DNA of 64,000 nucleotides from positions 358,842-422,841 of the forward strand of contig CANLWV010000001.1 in NCBI GenBank assembly GCA_947494965.1. The letters are read 5' to 3'. Both the position numbers and the translations under genes were made by a program. The notes below the pieces were generated by a model that was not told where the DNA came from, made no database searches, and worked only from the letters and a program-made list of their open reading frames with translations. Positions 15,889-23,428 of this stretch are shown piece by piece. Position 1 is the stretch's first letter. Every line of letters starts with the position of its first letter. The stretch comes from an uncultured Salinicoccus sp. (lineage in GTDB: Bacteria > Bacillota > Bacilli > Staphylococcales > Salinicoccaceae).

Positions 15889-16056
15889 TCACTCCCACTC
15901 CTTAAACATTGATTGGAAGCAATCCATCCAATACTTGGACAGTCTGAGCGGCTTGTGCTCGACTGGTCGATGAATGTAGCTCTTAACGGCGTCTACTTCT
16001 TGCTGGTCGTTAGTTGGCTTTGGAGCATGTCTGTTGTGTGCTTTCTTTTGGATCAT
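15889..16056 (-). CDS. Small phage protein, 55 residues
   Basis: The ATG at 16056 overlaps the upstream stop as ATGA. The product is basic at the N-terminus (MIQKKAHNRHAPKPT) and ends with YWMDCFQSMFKEWE, an aromatic amphipathic helix. A GAGGAGGAAG site lies just before. It is shorter than usual gene-calling limits. I know of similar short proteins in early operons of staphylococcal phages but cannot assign a function. Confidence 0.6.
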   Translation of the reverse strand: MIQKKAHNRHAPKPTNDQQEVDAVKSYIHRPVEHKPLRLSKYWMDCFQSMFKEWE

Positions 16057-16421
16057 TCGACTTCCTCCTCGTCATTGAGTTTGATTAATGTACGCTTCCC
16101 ACGCGATTTACCTGCTGGCGTGCCATACCATTTGACTGTATCTTTCTTGATTCTCATAGCAGACGCTATCTCGTCCAATGTGCCGAGACTCAATATATCG
16201 TCGCCGGAGTACAGAGCGTACTCTTTAAAGGCCTGTCTCACGAATACCAGGTAGTCTTTAATGCGGTTGTAGTTATTTGGATTGATGCGTCCGTCTTTAA
16301 CCGGCATATTATAAAGCCTGTTCCGTGAAACGCCTGTTTCTTTTGCAATTTCAGGTATCGTACCTTCTGACACAAAATTCATGTGATGGTAGTAGCGATA
16401 TACCTTGCCTACCCTAGCCAT
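16053..16421 (-). CDS. Phage protein with two helix-turn-helix motifs
   Basis: A 122-residue basic protein with two related DNA-binding-like motifs: TIPEIAKETGVSRNRLYNMP (near residues 21 to 40) and TLDEIASAMRIKKDTVKWYG (near 81 to 100). Each has the helix-turn-helix form with a basic second helix. It may regulate early phage genes or bind replication DNA, but no family is certain. Its start overlaps the end of the upstream triple-repeat gene by eight bases. Confidence 0.7.
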   Translation of the reverse strand: MARVGKVYRYYHHMNFVSEGTIPEIAKETGVSRNRLYNMPVKDGRINPNNYNRIKDYLVFVRQAFKEYALYSGDDILSLGTLDEIASAMRIKKDTVKWYGTPAGKSRGKRTLIKLNDEEEVE

Positions 16422-16974
16422 GATCTATCACCTTCCTTGGTTTGACATCATCTACAGTCATCCCCATTGCAACAATACGCTCAACCATCGGAGCCGGGTA
16501 TGACATTGGGAACTCTTTGTTCAGTTTGCGCATTGTCTTAATCCTGCCGATCACTTCCAGCACTTCTTCATCCGTCATATCCTCGTTAGGCTTCTCTATT
16601 CTTTCGGTCGCTGCTCTTTCTTCGTTCCACCCTTTACGAATCCTGTTGTAGAGGAGTGCATAGGAGATCCCGTTGCGCTCTGCTTTCTGGATTAAGTCTG
16701 CATCCAGGCTCTTTTGATTCAAAATGGGCGTTGTCGCTGCTTTTTCCAGTGTCCATCCCGCTTTCAATCGTGCGCTGAATGTATTGTCTGATACACCATT
16801 CTCAGCAGCCATCTGGGCATAGCGCACCTTTTTCATTGACCGACGGCCGCTGAGAGGCCTAGTCTTAGCCTCCTCTACCGTCCAGCCATTCCTGACGCGC
16901 CTGGTAAATGCTTCGTAGTTGATACCATTACGCTTAGCTTCCGCTATGTCTTCTTTTTTGTATGTCCGTTTCAC
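16414..16974 (-). CDS. Phage protein with three tandem HTH-like GW repeats
   Basis: The start is set to the GTG at 16974 because a GGAGGGG site stands directly before it; the longer frame to 17010 has none. The 186-residue product carries three copies of a unit of about 40 residues: AKRNGINYEAFTRRVRNGW, then AAENGVSDNTFSARLKAGW, then AERNGISYALLYNRIRKGW, each followed by an EEA(A/K)T.(P/R) end. The unit resembles a helix-turn-helix with a GW turn, seen in proteins of staphylococcal phages. DNA binding is likely; the target is unknown. The C-terminal 55 residues are acidic and unrelated to the repeat. Confidence 0.72.
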   Translation of the reverse strand: MKRTYKKEDIAEAKRNGINYEAFTRRVRNGWTVEEAKTRPLSGRRSMKKVRYAQMAAENGVSDNTFSARLKAGWTLEKAATTPILNQKSLDADLIQKAERNGISYALLYNRIRKGWNEERAATERIEKPNEDMTDEEVLEVIGRIKTMRKLNKEFPMSYPAPMVERIVAMGMTVDDVKPRKVIDHG

Positions 16975-16990
16975 CGTTCTCCCCTCCTTG

Positions 16991-17179
16991 TCAGACTCTC
17001 TGTAAACCATTTCGCGTTAATGCCTCTGCGACCTTCTGCCGAGCCACTTGTTGCCCGGCTTGGAGCAGCAAGTCGATATAATGGTCGCCAAACATGCCAA
17101 TGCTTTGGATATCGCGTTTGGTGACCTCGTCGCCATCTAGCAACTTGTAGACAATTGATTTCTCTGTGGCTGTAATCAT
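16991..17179 (-). CDS. Small phage protein, 62 residues
   Basis: A 62-residue soluble protein (start MITATEKSIVYKLLDGDEV) with two predicted helices, the second being DLLLQAGQQVARQKVAEAL. AAGGATTG precedes the ATG, and the start is adjacent to the stop of the helicase loader gene. Position beside the loader suggests a replication accessory role, but this is inference only. Confidence 0.65.
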   Translation of the reverse strand: MITATEKSIVYKLLDGDEVTKRDIQSIGMFGDHYIDLLLQAGQQVARQKVAEALTRNGLQRV

Positions 17180-17977
17180 TTACATCAATCCTTTCATCCG
17201 ATAGTCGCTCCCGGTCATCATGACCACTTTCGTGTTTTCCATCATCCTGGAGAATATCCGGTGCAGCTCCATTGATTTCGTGAAATCTTTACTGGTGTAG
17301 TTCGTTGTATATACTGTGCACTTGCCTCGCCTGGCATCAACCAGCCTGAATAGCTCCGATACTTCAAACTCTGTCATTCTGTTTGCTCCAACATCATCTA
17401 GTATTAGTAGGTCGGCATCGCTCGCCATTTTATATATCGGGTGCCGCTTGTTCGATTCATTGAACTCTTGCTTTACGCGGTCAATGTAATCGGGCAGTGA
17501 CATAAATAGTACTTTGTAATTCTGATCTGCAATCCCTTTTCTGATAGCTGCAGCAAGGTGTGTCTTGCCGGTGCCGTATGTCCCCTGGAAGAGAATGTTC
17601 TGTCCGTTCTTCAGATGAGACTCAAAGTGATTAACGTAATGCTTGGATACTTTCAATGCATGCTGCTGAGAGTCTGTCTCTGCACTATAGTCCTCGAATG
17701 ACTTCGTTTTATAATCACCGTAGATGATAGAACCCTGAGAAAAGACTCTCGCATTAATCTCGCGCTGTTTTTCATTCGCCATCTTCTTCGCCTCGCAACG
17801 ACAGCCCACTTGTTTCTCGGAGCCATCATCGAACTGTATGAGTCGCATATTGCCTCTGCATGCCACGCATTGCCCAAGATGCTCAGTGTGGACTGGCTTT
17901 TTAAGTGTCGGTTGCACCTCTGAGTTTTCTACAGCATTTTGTATCAATGGTGCGATTGATTCTTTAGGATTTTTCAT
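17180..17977 (-). CDS. DnaC/DnaI-like helicase loader
   Basis: A 265-residue AAA+ protein. An N-terminal Zn-binding cluster is visible (CVACRG near residues 38 to 43, then CRCEAKK near 58). The ATPase core has a Walker A GTYGTGKTHLAAAI near 131, a Walker B ADLLILDDVGANRMTEF near 187, and a sensor region GKCTVYTTNYTSKDF. It would load the host replicative helicase at the phage origin. It follows the replisome organiser gene with a nine-base gap, the usual pairing in these phages. IstB-type transposition proteins share the core, but context excludes them. Confidence 0.93.
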   Translation of the reverse strand: MKNPKESIAPLIQNAVENSEVQPTLKKPVHTEHLGQCVACRGNMRLIQFDDGSEKQVGCRCEAKKMANEKQREINARVFSQGSIIYGDYKTKSFEDYSAETDSQQHALKVSKHYVNHFESHLKNGQNILFQGTYGTGKTHLAAAIRKGIADQNYKVLFMSLPDYIDRVKQEFNESNKRHPIYKMASDADLLILDDVGANRMTEFEVSELFRLVDARRGKCTVYTTNYTSKDFTKSMELHRIFSRMMENTKVVMMTGSDYRMKGLM

Positions 17978-17986
17978 AATAACCTC

Positions 17987-18829
17987 CTAAAATCCCAGTT
18001 TATTAATTTGCGCTTCCTGTTCAGGTGATAAATGGTTAGGGGTTCCATATTGCTTTTTAAAGTGTTGAACGTTTTGCTTCTCATGTTTGACCAGCTTTGT
18101 GTAGGTGTCTTTTCCATCGTCAATCCAGTTTTCAATAATTGATAAGATATAGGGGGCTTTCAGTACGCCTTTAGACTCTGCGATATCTATGGCTTTATGC
18201 AGATACTTAATATCATCAATGTCATGAAGTAATTGACTGATCTTGTAGCAGGGTTGAGATTTACTCATATCTACCTTGCGCTCTGAAAGAACATCAAAGA
18301 CTTCAGTATTATGAGAAGGAGAGACAGCGTCTTTCTCTTTGTCTGTCTCTATATCTTTCTCTAGTTCTAACTCTTTCTCTATCTCTCTCTCTGTGTCACT
18401 TTTCTGCACATTGGTGTCACAATGTGACGTAAGCGATTTTCGTCCATTCTCTTCCTGAATCCTCTTCTTTCTCATACGCCTTGCACTATCTGTTTCGCTG
18501 CCAATCATTTCATTGATTTGAGTCATATAAATCTCGCCACTCTCCATCTGGTCAATAAGACCTATTTCGAGAAATAGCTTCATAGCAACCCTCACAGTAT
18601 CTTTATTTGTATCTGTTAATCTGGATAGTGCATTTACATCGTATGGAATCAGCTTTTCTCCAACGTATCTCACCAAATGGCCATCATCGCTCAACGACTT
18701 TAAACACAGTTTCAGATAAAAGATGATGTAGTCTTTGCCACTTTCCTGTTCTTCCAGCCAAGACATTGTGTCATCTTCAAAGAAGTTTTCATTCAATTTC
18801 AGCCAGTAATACCTTTTGTTACTAGACAT
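17987..18829 (-). CDS. Replisome organiser / replication initiator, DnaD-like
   Basis: A 280-residue initiator. The N-terminal 125 residues are the phage replisome-organiser winged helix (RYYWLKLNENFFEDDTMSWL, ALSRLTDTNKDTVRVAMKL). The middle is a highly charged Glu/Lys linker (about 150 to 185). The C-terminal part (ILSIIENWIDDGKDT) resembles the DnaB_2/DnaD tail that touches the helicase loader. Such proteins bind an origin that usually lies within their own gene. The linker DNA here carries repeats that fit that idea. Start ATG at 18829, with an AAGGAG site. Confidence 0.9.
   Translation of the reverse strand: MSSNKRYYWLKLNENFFEDDTMSWLEEQESGKDYIIFYLKLCLKSLSDDGHLVRYVGEKLIPYDVNALSRLTDTNKDTVRVAMKLFLEIGLIDQMESGEIYMTQINEMIGSETDSARRMRKKRIQEENGRKSLTSHCDTNVQKSDTEREIEKELELEKDIETDKEKDAVSPSHNTEVFDVLSERKVDMSKSQPCYKISQLLHDIDDIKYLHKAIDIAESKGVLKAPYILSIIENWIDDGKDTYTKLVKHEKQNVQHFKKQYGTPNHLSPEQEAQINKLGF
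18330..18428. other. Candidate phage replication origin inside the initiator gene
   Basis: Within the linker-coding part of the initiator gene the plus strand holds three direct copies of TCTTTCTCT (18330, 18354, 18372) in a pyrimidine-rich tract, followed by a palindrome GTCACAATGTGAC at 18416 to 18428. Origins of many siphoviruses lie in this part of the initiator gene and contain iterons. The assignment is positional inference, since Glu/Lys codons alone can generate such repeats. Confidence 0.4.
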
Positions 18830-18844
18830 ATACTTACTCCTTTC

Positions 18845-19363
18845 TTAGAACGGCAGATCATCATCACTGATATCTACTGGCCCATCTTCCTTAAACGGAT
18901 TCGATTCCTGTTGTTTATTTTGACTACCATAAGCGTTGGTGTAGCTATTCGAATTGTTCCGTCCCCTGCTCTCGCTACCGTAGCTGCTACCTGAGGCGCT
19001 TCTTTGGTTTTGTGGCGCCGATTGGCCACCGGAGCCATTGGATCCTTTAGGCTCCAGGAATTGCACGCTGTCAGCGACCACTTCAGTCACATAGACTCGT
19101 TGCCCCTCTTTATTCTCATAACTGCGGGACTGAAGCCGCCCGTCTACACCAGCCAGACTGCCCTTCTTCAGATACTGGTTCACGTTCTCGGCTTGCTTGC
19201 GGAAAGTAACAATGTTTATAAAGTCTGCACCTCGTTCACCGTTCGCATCGGTAAATGGACGATTGACTGCCAAGGTGAAGTTGACAACAGATATATTGGA
19301 TTGACTGACTTTGAGTTCAGGGTCTTTAGTAAGGCGACCGACAAGTACTGTTCTATTAATCAT
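18845..19363 (-). CDS. ssb: Phage single-stranded DNA-binding protein
   Basis: A 172-residue SSB. The OB-fold domain occupies residues 1 to 110, beginning [18 protein letters not shown] and containing [10 protein letters not shown] and [16 protein letters not shown] Gly/Ser/Asn/Gln-rich linker follows, and the C-terminal acidic tip [10 protein letters not shown] is the conserved partner-docking motif. It protects single-stranded DNA during replication and RecT-mediated annealing. It lies between recT and the replication genes. Confidence 0.96.
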   Translation of the reverse strand: MINRTVLVGRLTKDPELKVSQSNISVVNFTLAVNRPFTDANGERGADFINIVTFRKQAENVNQYLKKGSLAGVDGRLQSRSYENKEGQRVYVTEVVADSVQFLEPKGSNGSGGQSAPQNQRSASGSSYGSESRGRNNSNSYTNAYGSQNKQQESNPFKEDGPVDISDDDLPF

Positions 19364-19390
19364 GATTTATCCTCCTAATTAGAGAGGGAG

Positions 19391-20215
19391 TTATTCCCCC
19401 TCGTTTTCTCCATCTGCAGGTGTGTCCCCTACCATCTCAGGAATGTCTACATATGCTTCATCATCTGGCGTAATGTCTTTGATATTCCTTCCAGTGCCTT
19501 CGTCATGTTCAACAGCATTCTGCATTTCTACTGATACCGGGAGATATTTCCACATGTGACGGATCACAGTCTTTTTCGCCATCTCTTCATAATCCGTCGC
19601 CCAAGGGCTGTACTTGCTGTTGCCTGCTTTACTACGCGCCCTGCGCTTCTCAATTTCTGATTTCGGCATATATTCGAATTGATAGCCACCATCTTTGAAG
19701 TGCGCCACTGCATAAGCCCCTTTAAACTGTCCACGATTATCTTCTGCTGGCTTATGCTTCAAGTCGCTATGCAGACCAAGCTCATACTCAAAGTCATCAT
19801 TTTCATACACTGCATGGGCGTAGATGCTTTGAATGTGACCAGAACGCCTGGCCAAGTCAATCATGCCGCGATAGCCAATGATGAACGTGACATCCGTTGT
19901 CCCTTTCTTATTGTTCTTAAATGGTAAGAAGTAGCAGTGCCCCATTGGACCCGGCTCCAGGCCAAGTTGTGCAGACTGCATGACGGCGCCCAGGAGACTT
20001 GTCACATCCGCCTCTTTCAGTTGTGGTGTAGTCCTGATGACTGTCGTTGCCATTCTTGTCATACGTTCAACGCTCATATGCTTTGGCAGCGCTTGTGCCA
20101 TTGCAGGTGCCATCTGATCGATATAGTCGTTGATGGTCATTGGCTTCTTGCCGTTTGCCACCTCGTTATTTTGTTTAGTAGTTACTTGGTTTTTGAGTGT
20201 TTCGTTTGTCGCCAT
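19391..20215 (-). CDS. recT: RecT single-strand annealing protein
   Basis: A 274-residue RecT family recombinase. Typical segments are PKHMSVERMTRMATTVIR, LGAVMQSAQLGLEPG, HCYFLPFKN followed by IIGYRGMIDLARRSG, and near the C-terminus YEEMAKKTVIRHMWKYLP. It anneals complementary strands produced by the neighbouring YqaJ exonuclease. The two genes are adjacent with a two-base gap, forming a RecE/RecT-type pair. The acidic C-terminus may contact SSB. Confidence 0.96.
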   Translation of the reverse strand: MATNETLKNQVTTKQNNEVANGKKPMTINDYIDQMAPAMAQALPKHMSVERMTRMATTVIRTTPQLKEADVTSLLGAVMQSAQLGLEPGPMGHCYFLPFKNNKKGTTDVTFIIGYRGMIDLARRSGHIQSIYAHAVYENDDFEYELGLHSDLKHKPAEDNRGQFKGAYAVAHFKDGGYQFEYMPKSEIEKRRARSKAGNSKYSPWATDYEEMAKKTVIRHMWKYLPVSVEMQNAVEHDEGTGRNIKDITPDDEAYVDIPEMVGDTPADGENEGE

Positions 20216-20217
20216 GA

Positions 20218-21165
20218 TTATTTCTCCTCCTTGATTTCTTTGATAGCGAGCTTGCGGAACGTCGTTTCTTTGTGGAATGCATCGAGTGTGTCCTTACCGT
20301 ACTTCTCTTCAAGCGCCTTCTTATCAATCGTGCGCCTGGTTTGCGGCTTCCAGGACACCAAGAAGTTTGATGTCTTACCTGCTACGTTATGGCCAAGCTG
20401 GTCCTTCAGTTGGTTCTCGTACTTCGACTGGAGCTCCTTCGTCTCTTTGATGTCCCGTTTACATGCTTCGATGGCCTTCAAGAGTGTGTCAGTATCATCA
20501 CTGAGCGCCACTTCTTCGTCGTCGATATCTTGATACATATGATTGATGAAGGCGCTTGTCGCATCGCTTCCGTCGATTTCAGGGATGACGCCAGTCTGCA
20601 CATGGTCCTCCCAGAAATCCTTTTCGGCTTCGATGATGATGTCGATCAGTTCTTCATCACGGTCAATCTCTTTCCAGATATAGGTGTTACCCCCACATAG
20701 AACGGCGATGTAGGCTTTTTCATAGCCTGTCACGGCCATATAATGTTGCACCTGGCAAAGGTACTGTGCCGGGATGTCATCTCCCTCCCACTGATCCTTG
20801 TTGTACTGTGAAGTAGTCTTGCATTCGAGCAGTGCTTTCTCCCCCACTACCACACGATCCATATTGGCGAGCATGAAGTCGTGCTCTGGATGCCTCAGCA
20901 TCCTGTTGTCTCTTCTCACACGCTTGCCTGTGCGGTTCTCAAACTCTTTGGCTACGATGTCTTCAAGCACATGACCCCAATAGATATATTCGTTGTCGAT
21001 GTCCTGCCTGAGCTCCGGATTCGTCTTCTCAAAGAACAGCTGCGTCTTGGATTTCCATTTGTTCACGCCGAGAATGGTCCCGGCATCACTGCCGCCAATG
21101 CCTGTCTGACGATGCTCCAGCCATTCTTCATGTGATAGGTCTTTTATATTGATATGCTGCACCAT
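20218..21165 (-). CDS. YqaJ family viral exonuclease
   Basis: A 315-residue nuclease of the YqaJ/lambda-exonuclease fold. The motif RQTGIGGSDAGTILGVNKW opens the domain. Catalytic elements follow: GHVLEDIVAKEFENRTG, then MLANMDRVVVGEKALLECKTT (D...E.K), then QYLCQVQHYMAVTG. It would resect double-stranded ends to feed RecT. The C-terminal 100 residues include a helical KRDIKETKELQSKYENQL part. It is the first large gene of the early recombination unit. Confidence 0.94.
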   Translation of the reverse strand: MVQHINIKDLSHEEWLEHRQTGIGGSDAGTILGVNKWKSKTQLFFEKTNPELRQDIDNEYIYWGHVLEDIVAKEFENRTGKRVRRDNRMLRHPEHDFMLANMDRVVVGEKALLECKTTSQYNKDQWEGDDIPAQYLCQVQHYMAVTGYEKAYIAVLCGGNTYIWKEIDRDEELIDIIIEAEKDFWEDHVQTGVIPEIDGSDATSAFINHMYQDIDDEEVALSDDTDTLLKAIEACKRDIKETKELQSKYENQLKDQLGHNVAGKTSNFLVSWKPQTRRTIDKKALEEKYGKDTLDAFHKETTFRKLAIKEIKEEK

Positions 21166-21166
21166 G

Positions 21167-21194
21167 TTGAGCCTCCTAGTAGATGTGATATAAT
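21167..21194 (+). promoter_or_regulatory. Predicted rightward promoter for a short RNA
   Basis: On the plus strand TTGAGC (21167) and TATAAT (21189) are separated by 16 bases. It faces against the early operon, and starts just before the ATG of the exonuclease gene. The -10 is perfect, the -35 matches four of six. Confidence 0.45.
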
Positions 21195-21199
21195 TAAGT

Positions 21200-21243
21200 T
21201 GGTTTATTTCTTATTCGTCCTGATTGCAGTCAGGGCGTTTTTT
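21200..21243 (+). ncRNA. Predicted 40-45 nt RNA ending in an intrinsic terminator
   Basis: Downstream of the predicted promoter a compact terminator lies on the plus strand: stem CGTCCTGA / TCAGGGCG (one wobble), loop TTGCAG, then six T. There is no open frame between promoter and terminator. The RNA would be antisense to the 3' end of the 57-residue gene and the leader of the exonuclease gene. It might regulate early-operon translation, or the terminator might simply stop rightward read-through. No expression evidence is possible here. Confidence 0.4.
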
Positions 21244-21403
21244 CGTTCAACAACGAATTTAGCTTCATAAGAATGCGTTTTTCGGCTGCTTCATATCCGA
21301 TTATTTCTGCGTTCAGTTTGAACTCCTCAACTAGTTCGTGGTTAGCCTCCATTTTTCTCCATGCGTCCTCTGGCAATACTACTTTTACTGACCCTTCTCC
21401 CAT
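21230..21403 (-). CDS. Small phage protein, 57 residues
   Basis: An ATG at 21403 with a strong AGGGAGGTGAG site opens a 57-residue frame (start MGEGSVKVVLPEDAWRKMEA). The product has a short strand followed by two helices (HELVEEFKLNAEIIGYEAAE). Similar short, acidic proteins are common upstream of recombination genes in these phages. Its last bases coincide with the stem of a terminator on the opposite strand. Confidence 0.6.
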   Translation of the reverse strand: MGEGSVKVVLPEDAWRKMEANHELVEEFKLNAEIIGYEAAEKRILMKLNSLLNEKTP

Positions 21404-21418
21404 CTATCTCACCTCCCT

Positions 21419-21619
21419 TCAATAATCTTCGAGTTTCAAATCAACAAGCTCAGTTGTTTCGTAATTCGCTTTAGTGACAGCGTCCTTGACCTGCTGATGG
21501 ATGTAGTCCTCATTGCGTACATCGTTGTAGTCATCTACATAGGCCACATCGACAGTGGCGTTTACAGTGACTTCGATGGATTTCACTTTGACAATTGGTA
21601 GCGTTGGATCTGCATGCAT
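21419..21619 (-). CDS. Small phage protein, 66 residues
   Basis: A 66-residue protein (start MHADPTLPIVKVKSIEVTV) with strand-like N-terminal half and an acidic end (TTELVDLKLEDY). AAAAGGAGTG precedes the ATG. No family recognised. It is part of the coupled early gene chain between a membrane micro-protein and the 57-residue gene. Confidence 0.6.
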   Translation of the reverse strand: MHADPTLPIVKVKSIEVTVNATVDVAYVDDYNDVRNEDYIHQQVKDAVTKANYETTELVDLKLEDY

Positions 21620-21623
21620 GTAA

Positions 21624-21782
21624 TCACTCCTTTTGTGCTATTTTGCCCGCTATTACAGGTGCGACCATCGTGAGTAGCGCGACTGCGATGAAACTAATGA
21701 AAAGTATCTGTCCTGTACTGATGACTTGTAATGCGGAAAGCGTAGCGATAATGCCGAATGTGAATATGCCAAGCCATACCAT
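21624..21782 (-). CDS. 52-residue two-span membrane protein
   Basis: The ATG at 21782 follows the preceding stop directly. The product is almost entirely two hydrophobic helices (WLGIFTFGIIATLSALQVI and ILFISFIAVALLTMVAPVI) with a short basic end. A small membrane protein in the early operon might act in superinfection exclusion or host takeover, but nothing in the sequence identifies it. Confidence 0.55.
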   Translation of the reverse strand: MVWLGIFTFGIIATLSALQVISTGQILFISFIAVALLTMVAPVIAGKIAQKE

Positions 21783-22004
21783 CTATCCCACTTCCCTTCT
21801 GATCTTCGGCGCTTCTTGGAATAGTTCATCCACAGACAAGCCATAATGTTCAGCCAACTTGAAGGCCTCTTTTAACTTGAAATCGGTGATGCCATTCTCA
21901 CGGTTCCAATAGTTCCCTTTAGTAAGTCCAAGCAGCTTGGCGGTGTCTGCTATAGAGTCGCCGGCTTCGTTTCGTGCAATGTAGAGTGTGTAGAACTTCT
22001 TCAT
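21783..22004 (-). CDS. Small HTH DNA-binding phage regulator
   Basis: A 73-residue protein with a helix-turn-helix, DSIADTAKLLGLTKGNYWNRENG, followed by KLKEAFKLAEHYGLSVDELF, which is the end of a Cro/CI-like five-helix domain. It overlaps the upstream XRE gene by four bases. It probably regulates early genes of the phage. Confidence 0.78.
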   Translation of the reverse strand: MKKFYTLYIARNEAGDSIADTAKLLGLTKGNYWNRENGITDFKLKEAFKLAEHYGLSVDELFQEAPKIRREVG

Positions 22005-22504
22005 ATACGTCGCTCCATTCTGAGTCGAGCGTCCCGACCCTGGTTGATTTCTTTTGGTGGAATACCGTAGTCATCCAGCAGTTTCATGAGCATGCCTTGC
22101 CCTTCAAACAGAACGTCCTGCAGCTCCGATGCGATTCGAGTGACGGATTCCTTCTCTTCTCTTGTCAGGAACTCTGGGTGCTTGTCCAAACGGATCTGAG
22201 GCAACATGTCTGTAAACTCCTCGATTTCCTTTTGAATGCGGAACACAAAACTCATGCGATGATCGTCGTAGACTCTATTGGATGGTGTAGGCGCTGTGTA
22301 GCCGTTCGTAATTTCATGCGCCATGTCATTGAGTAAGTGTGAGTCATGAATATTTTTAAACGCTGCGTCATACATAGAGGCCGTCATATTCCGTTCGCCT
22401 TTTTCAATCTTGCAAACTTGAGATTTATCGGTAAAAAGCATGTTCGCCACGTCTTGCTGTGTCGTCCCAGTCCGTTTTCGGTATCTGACAATTGATGATT
22501 TCAT
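22001..22504 (-). CDS. XRE family phage regulator
   Basis: The start is the ATG at 22504, because AGGAGGTCAAC precedes it; an in-frame longer version to 22522 lacks a site. The 167-residue product has an N-terminal XRE helix-turn-helix (RKRTGTTQQDVANMLFTDKSQVCKIEKGERN) and a helical C-terminal part with LMKLLDDYGIPPKEI. A coupled downstream HTH gene suggests a regulator pair. It may control the early operon. Confidence 0.82.
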   Translation of the reverse strand: MKSSIVRYRKRTGTTQQDVANMLFTDKSQVCKIEKGERNMTASMYDAAFKNIHDSHLLNDMAHEITNGYTAPTPSNRVYDDHRMSFVFRIQKEIEEFTDMLPQIRLDKHPEFLTREEKESVTRIASELQDVLFEGQGMLMKLLDDYGIPPKEINQGRDARLRMERRI

Positions 22505-22639
22505 AAGTTGACCTCCTGTCATTTTTTATCTATTGAATGTTGCCTGTGTCTACGGGTACTATTAAGTTAGAGTTAATCAGTCGCATAATTGATAACTCAG
22601 TAGGTATGAGCTTGTTGGTCGCTTGCTCATGCCTATCCT

Positions 22640-23377
22640 CTATAAATTTGCTTGGCCGTCCTCTTGGCTATCAGTAAATTCCAATGTCAGCTGCTGTACT
22701 TTCAAACGAGTGGCAGTAGAGGGTACCCAGACATTTATATAATCCATTGCTTGATTGAAATGCTTTTGTCTGAGCTGAGTGCGTGTCTTGATACCGCACA
22801 CTTCATTCAGGCCACTATTAATATCCTTGAATAGTGCTTGTTTTACTTCTTGCGTATTTGCAAAACCAAATCGCTGTATAATCTCCATTACATTTCTTCT
22901 CACATGCTTAGCGATGAAATTATATTCGCCAGCATCCAACTTCACTTCATCTTTTAAATAGGTGACATCCTTCTCTATCGTGTCCACCTTCTTGTTGGTC
23001 TGATCCAGTGCTTCGAATTGAAGCCTCATGATTTCCATTGGATCTTTAGGCGCTTCGTACTTGCCCGTCTTTCGGATCTGCGGAAGCACTTCTGAAGTGA
23101 CCCAGCGCTTAAATCGTTTTGCTGATTCCAATTGACTGCCAAATATTAATGCGTACAGTCCAGATTCGTTGATTAAAATTACGTTGCGATGTTGACCTGA
23201 TAGAACGATTCGTTCAGTCAGCTTATCTTCAAGTTCTATGTGATCCCTAATTGCTTTTTGAGGATTGGTGTAGCCAAGAACCTCTGCTACGTCTTTTCCG
23301 ATAAAGTATGGTTCCTCGTCCACAAGTACTGTGCGTACATCGTTTTCTTCAAAACTGAATATTTGTAATTCTTCCAT
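22640..23377 (-). CDS. Phage antirepressor, BRO-N plus ORF6C-like domains
   Basis: A 245-residue antirepressor. The N-terminal BRO domain runs to about residue 105, with PYFIGKDVAEVLGYTNPQKAIRDH, INESGLYALIFGS and AKRFKRWVTSEVLPQIRKTG. After a linker, a coiled part (LDQTNKKVDTIEKDVTYLKDE) leads to a C-terminal domain (NQAMDYINVWVPSTATRL) resembling ORF6C. Such proteins inactivate the phage repressor or alter host control. It lies at the edge of the leftward early region, beyond the small rightward genes. Confidence 0.92.
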   Translation of the reverse strand: MEELQIFSFEENDVRTVLVDEEPYFIGKDVAEVLGYTNPQKAIRDHIELEDKLTERIVLSGQHRNVILINESGLYALIFGSQLESAKRFKRWVTSEVLPQIRKTGKYEAPKDPMEIMRLQFEALDQTNKKVDTIEKDVTYLKDEVKLDAGEYNFIAKHVRRNVMEIIQRFGFANTQEVKQALFKDINSGLNEVCGIKTRTQLRQKHFNQAMDYINVWVPSTATRLKVQQLTLEFTDSQEDGQANL

Positions 23378-23392
23378 TGTTTACCTTCTTTC

Positions 23393-23403
23393 TTTGGTAT
23401 AAT
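23393..23403 (+). promoter_or_regulatory. Extended -10 promoter of the zinc-ribbon gene
   Basis: The motif TTTGGTATAAT (TGn plus a perfect TATAAT) is about 26 bases before the ATG at 23429. No good -35 is visible, as is normal for extended -10 promoters. The palindrome CTCCCTAGGAGGGAG directly follows and covers the expected transcription start and the ribosome-binding site. Confidence 0.55.
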
Positions 23404-23428
23404 CTCCCTAGGAGGGAGGGGTGAAAAA

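Noticed and set aside
23404..23418. CTCCC...GGGAG inverted repeat as an RNA hairpin that hides the ribosome-binding site
   Set aside because: The expected transcription start falls inside the repeat, so the full hairpin would not be in the mRNA; it could be a DNA operator, or simply sequence complementary to an AGGAGG-type site. Kept only as part of the promoter observation.
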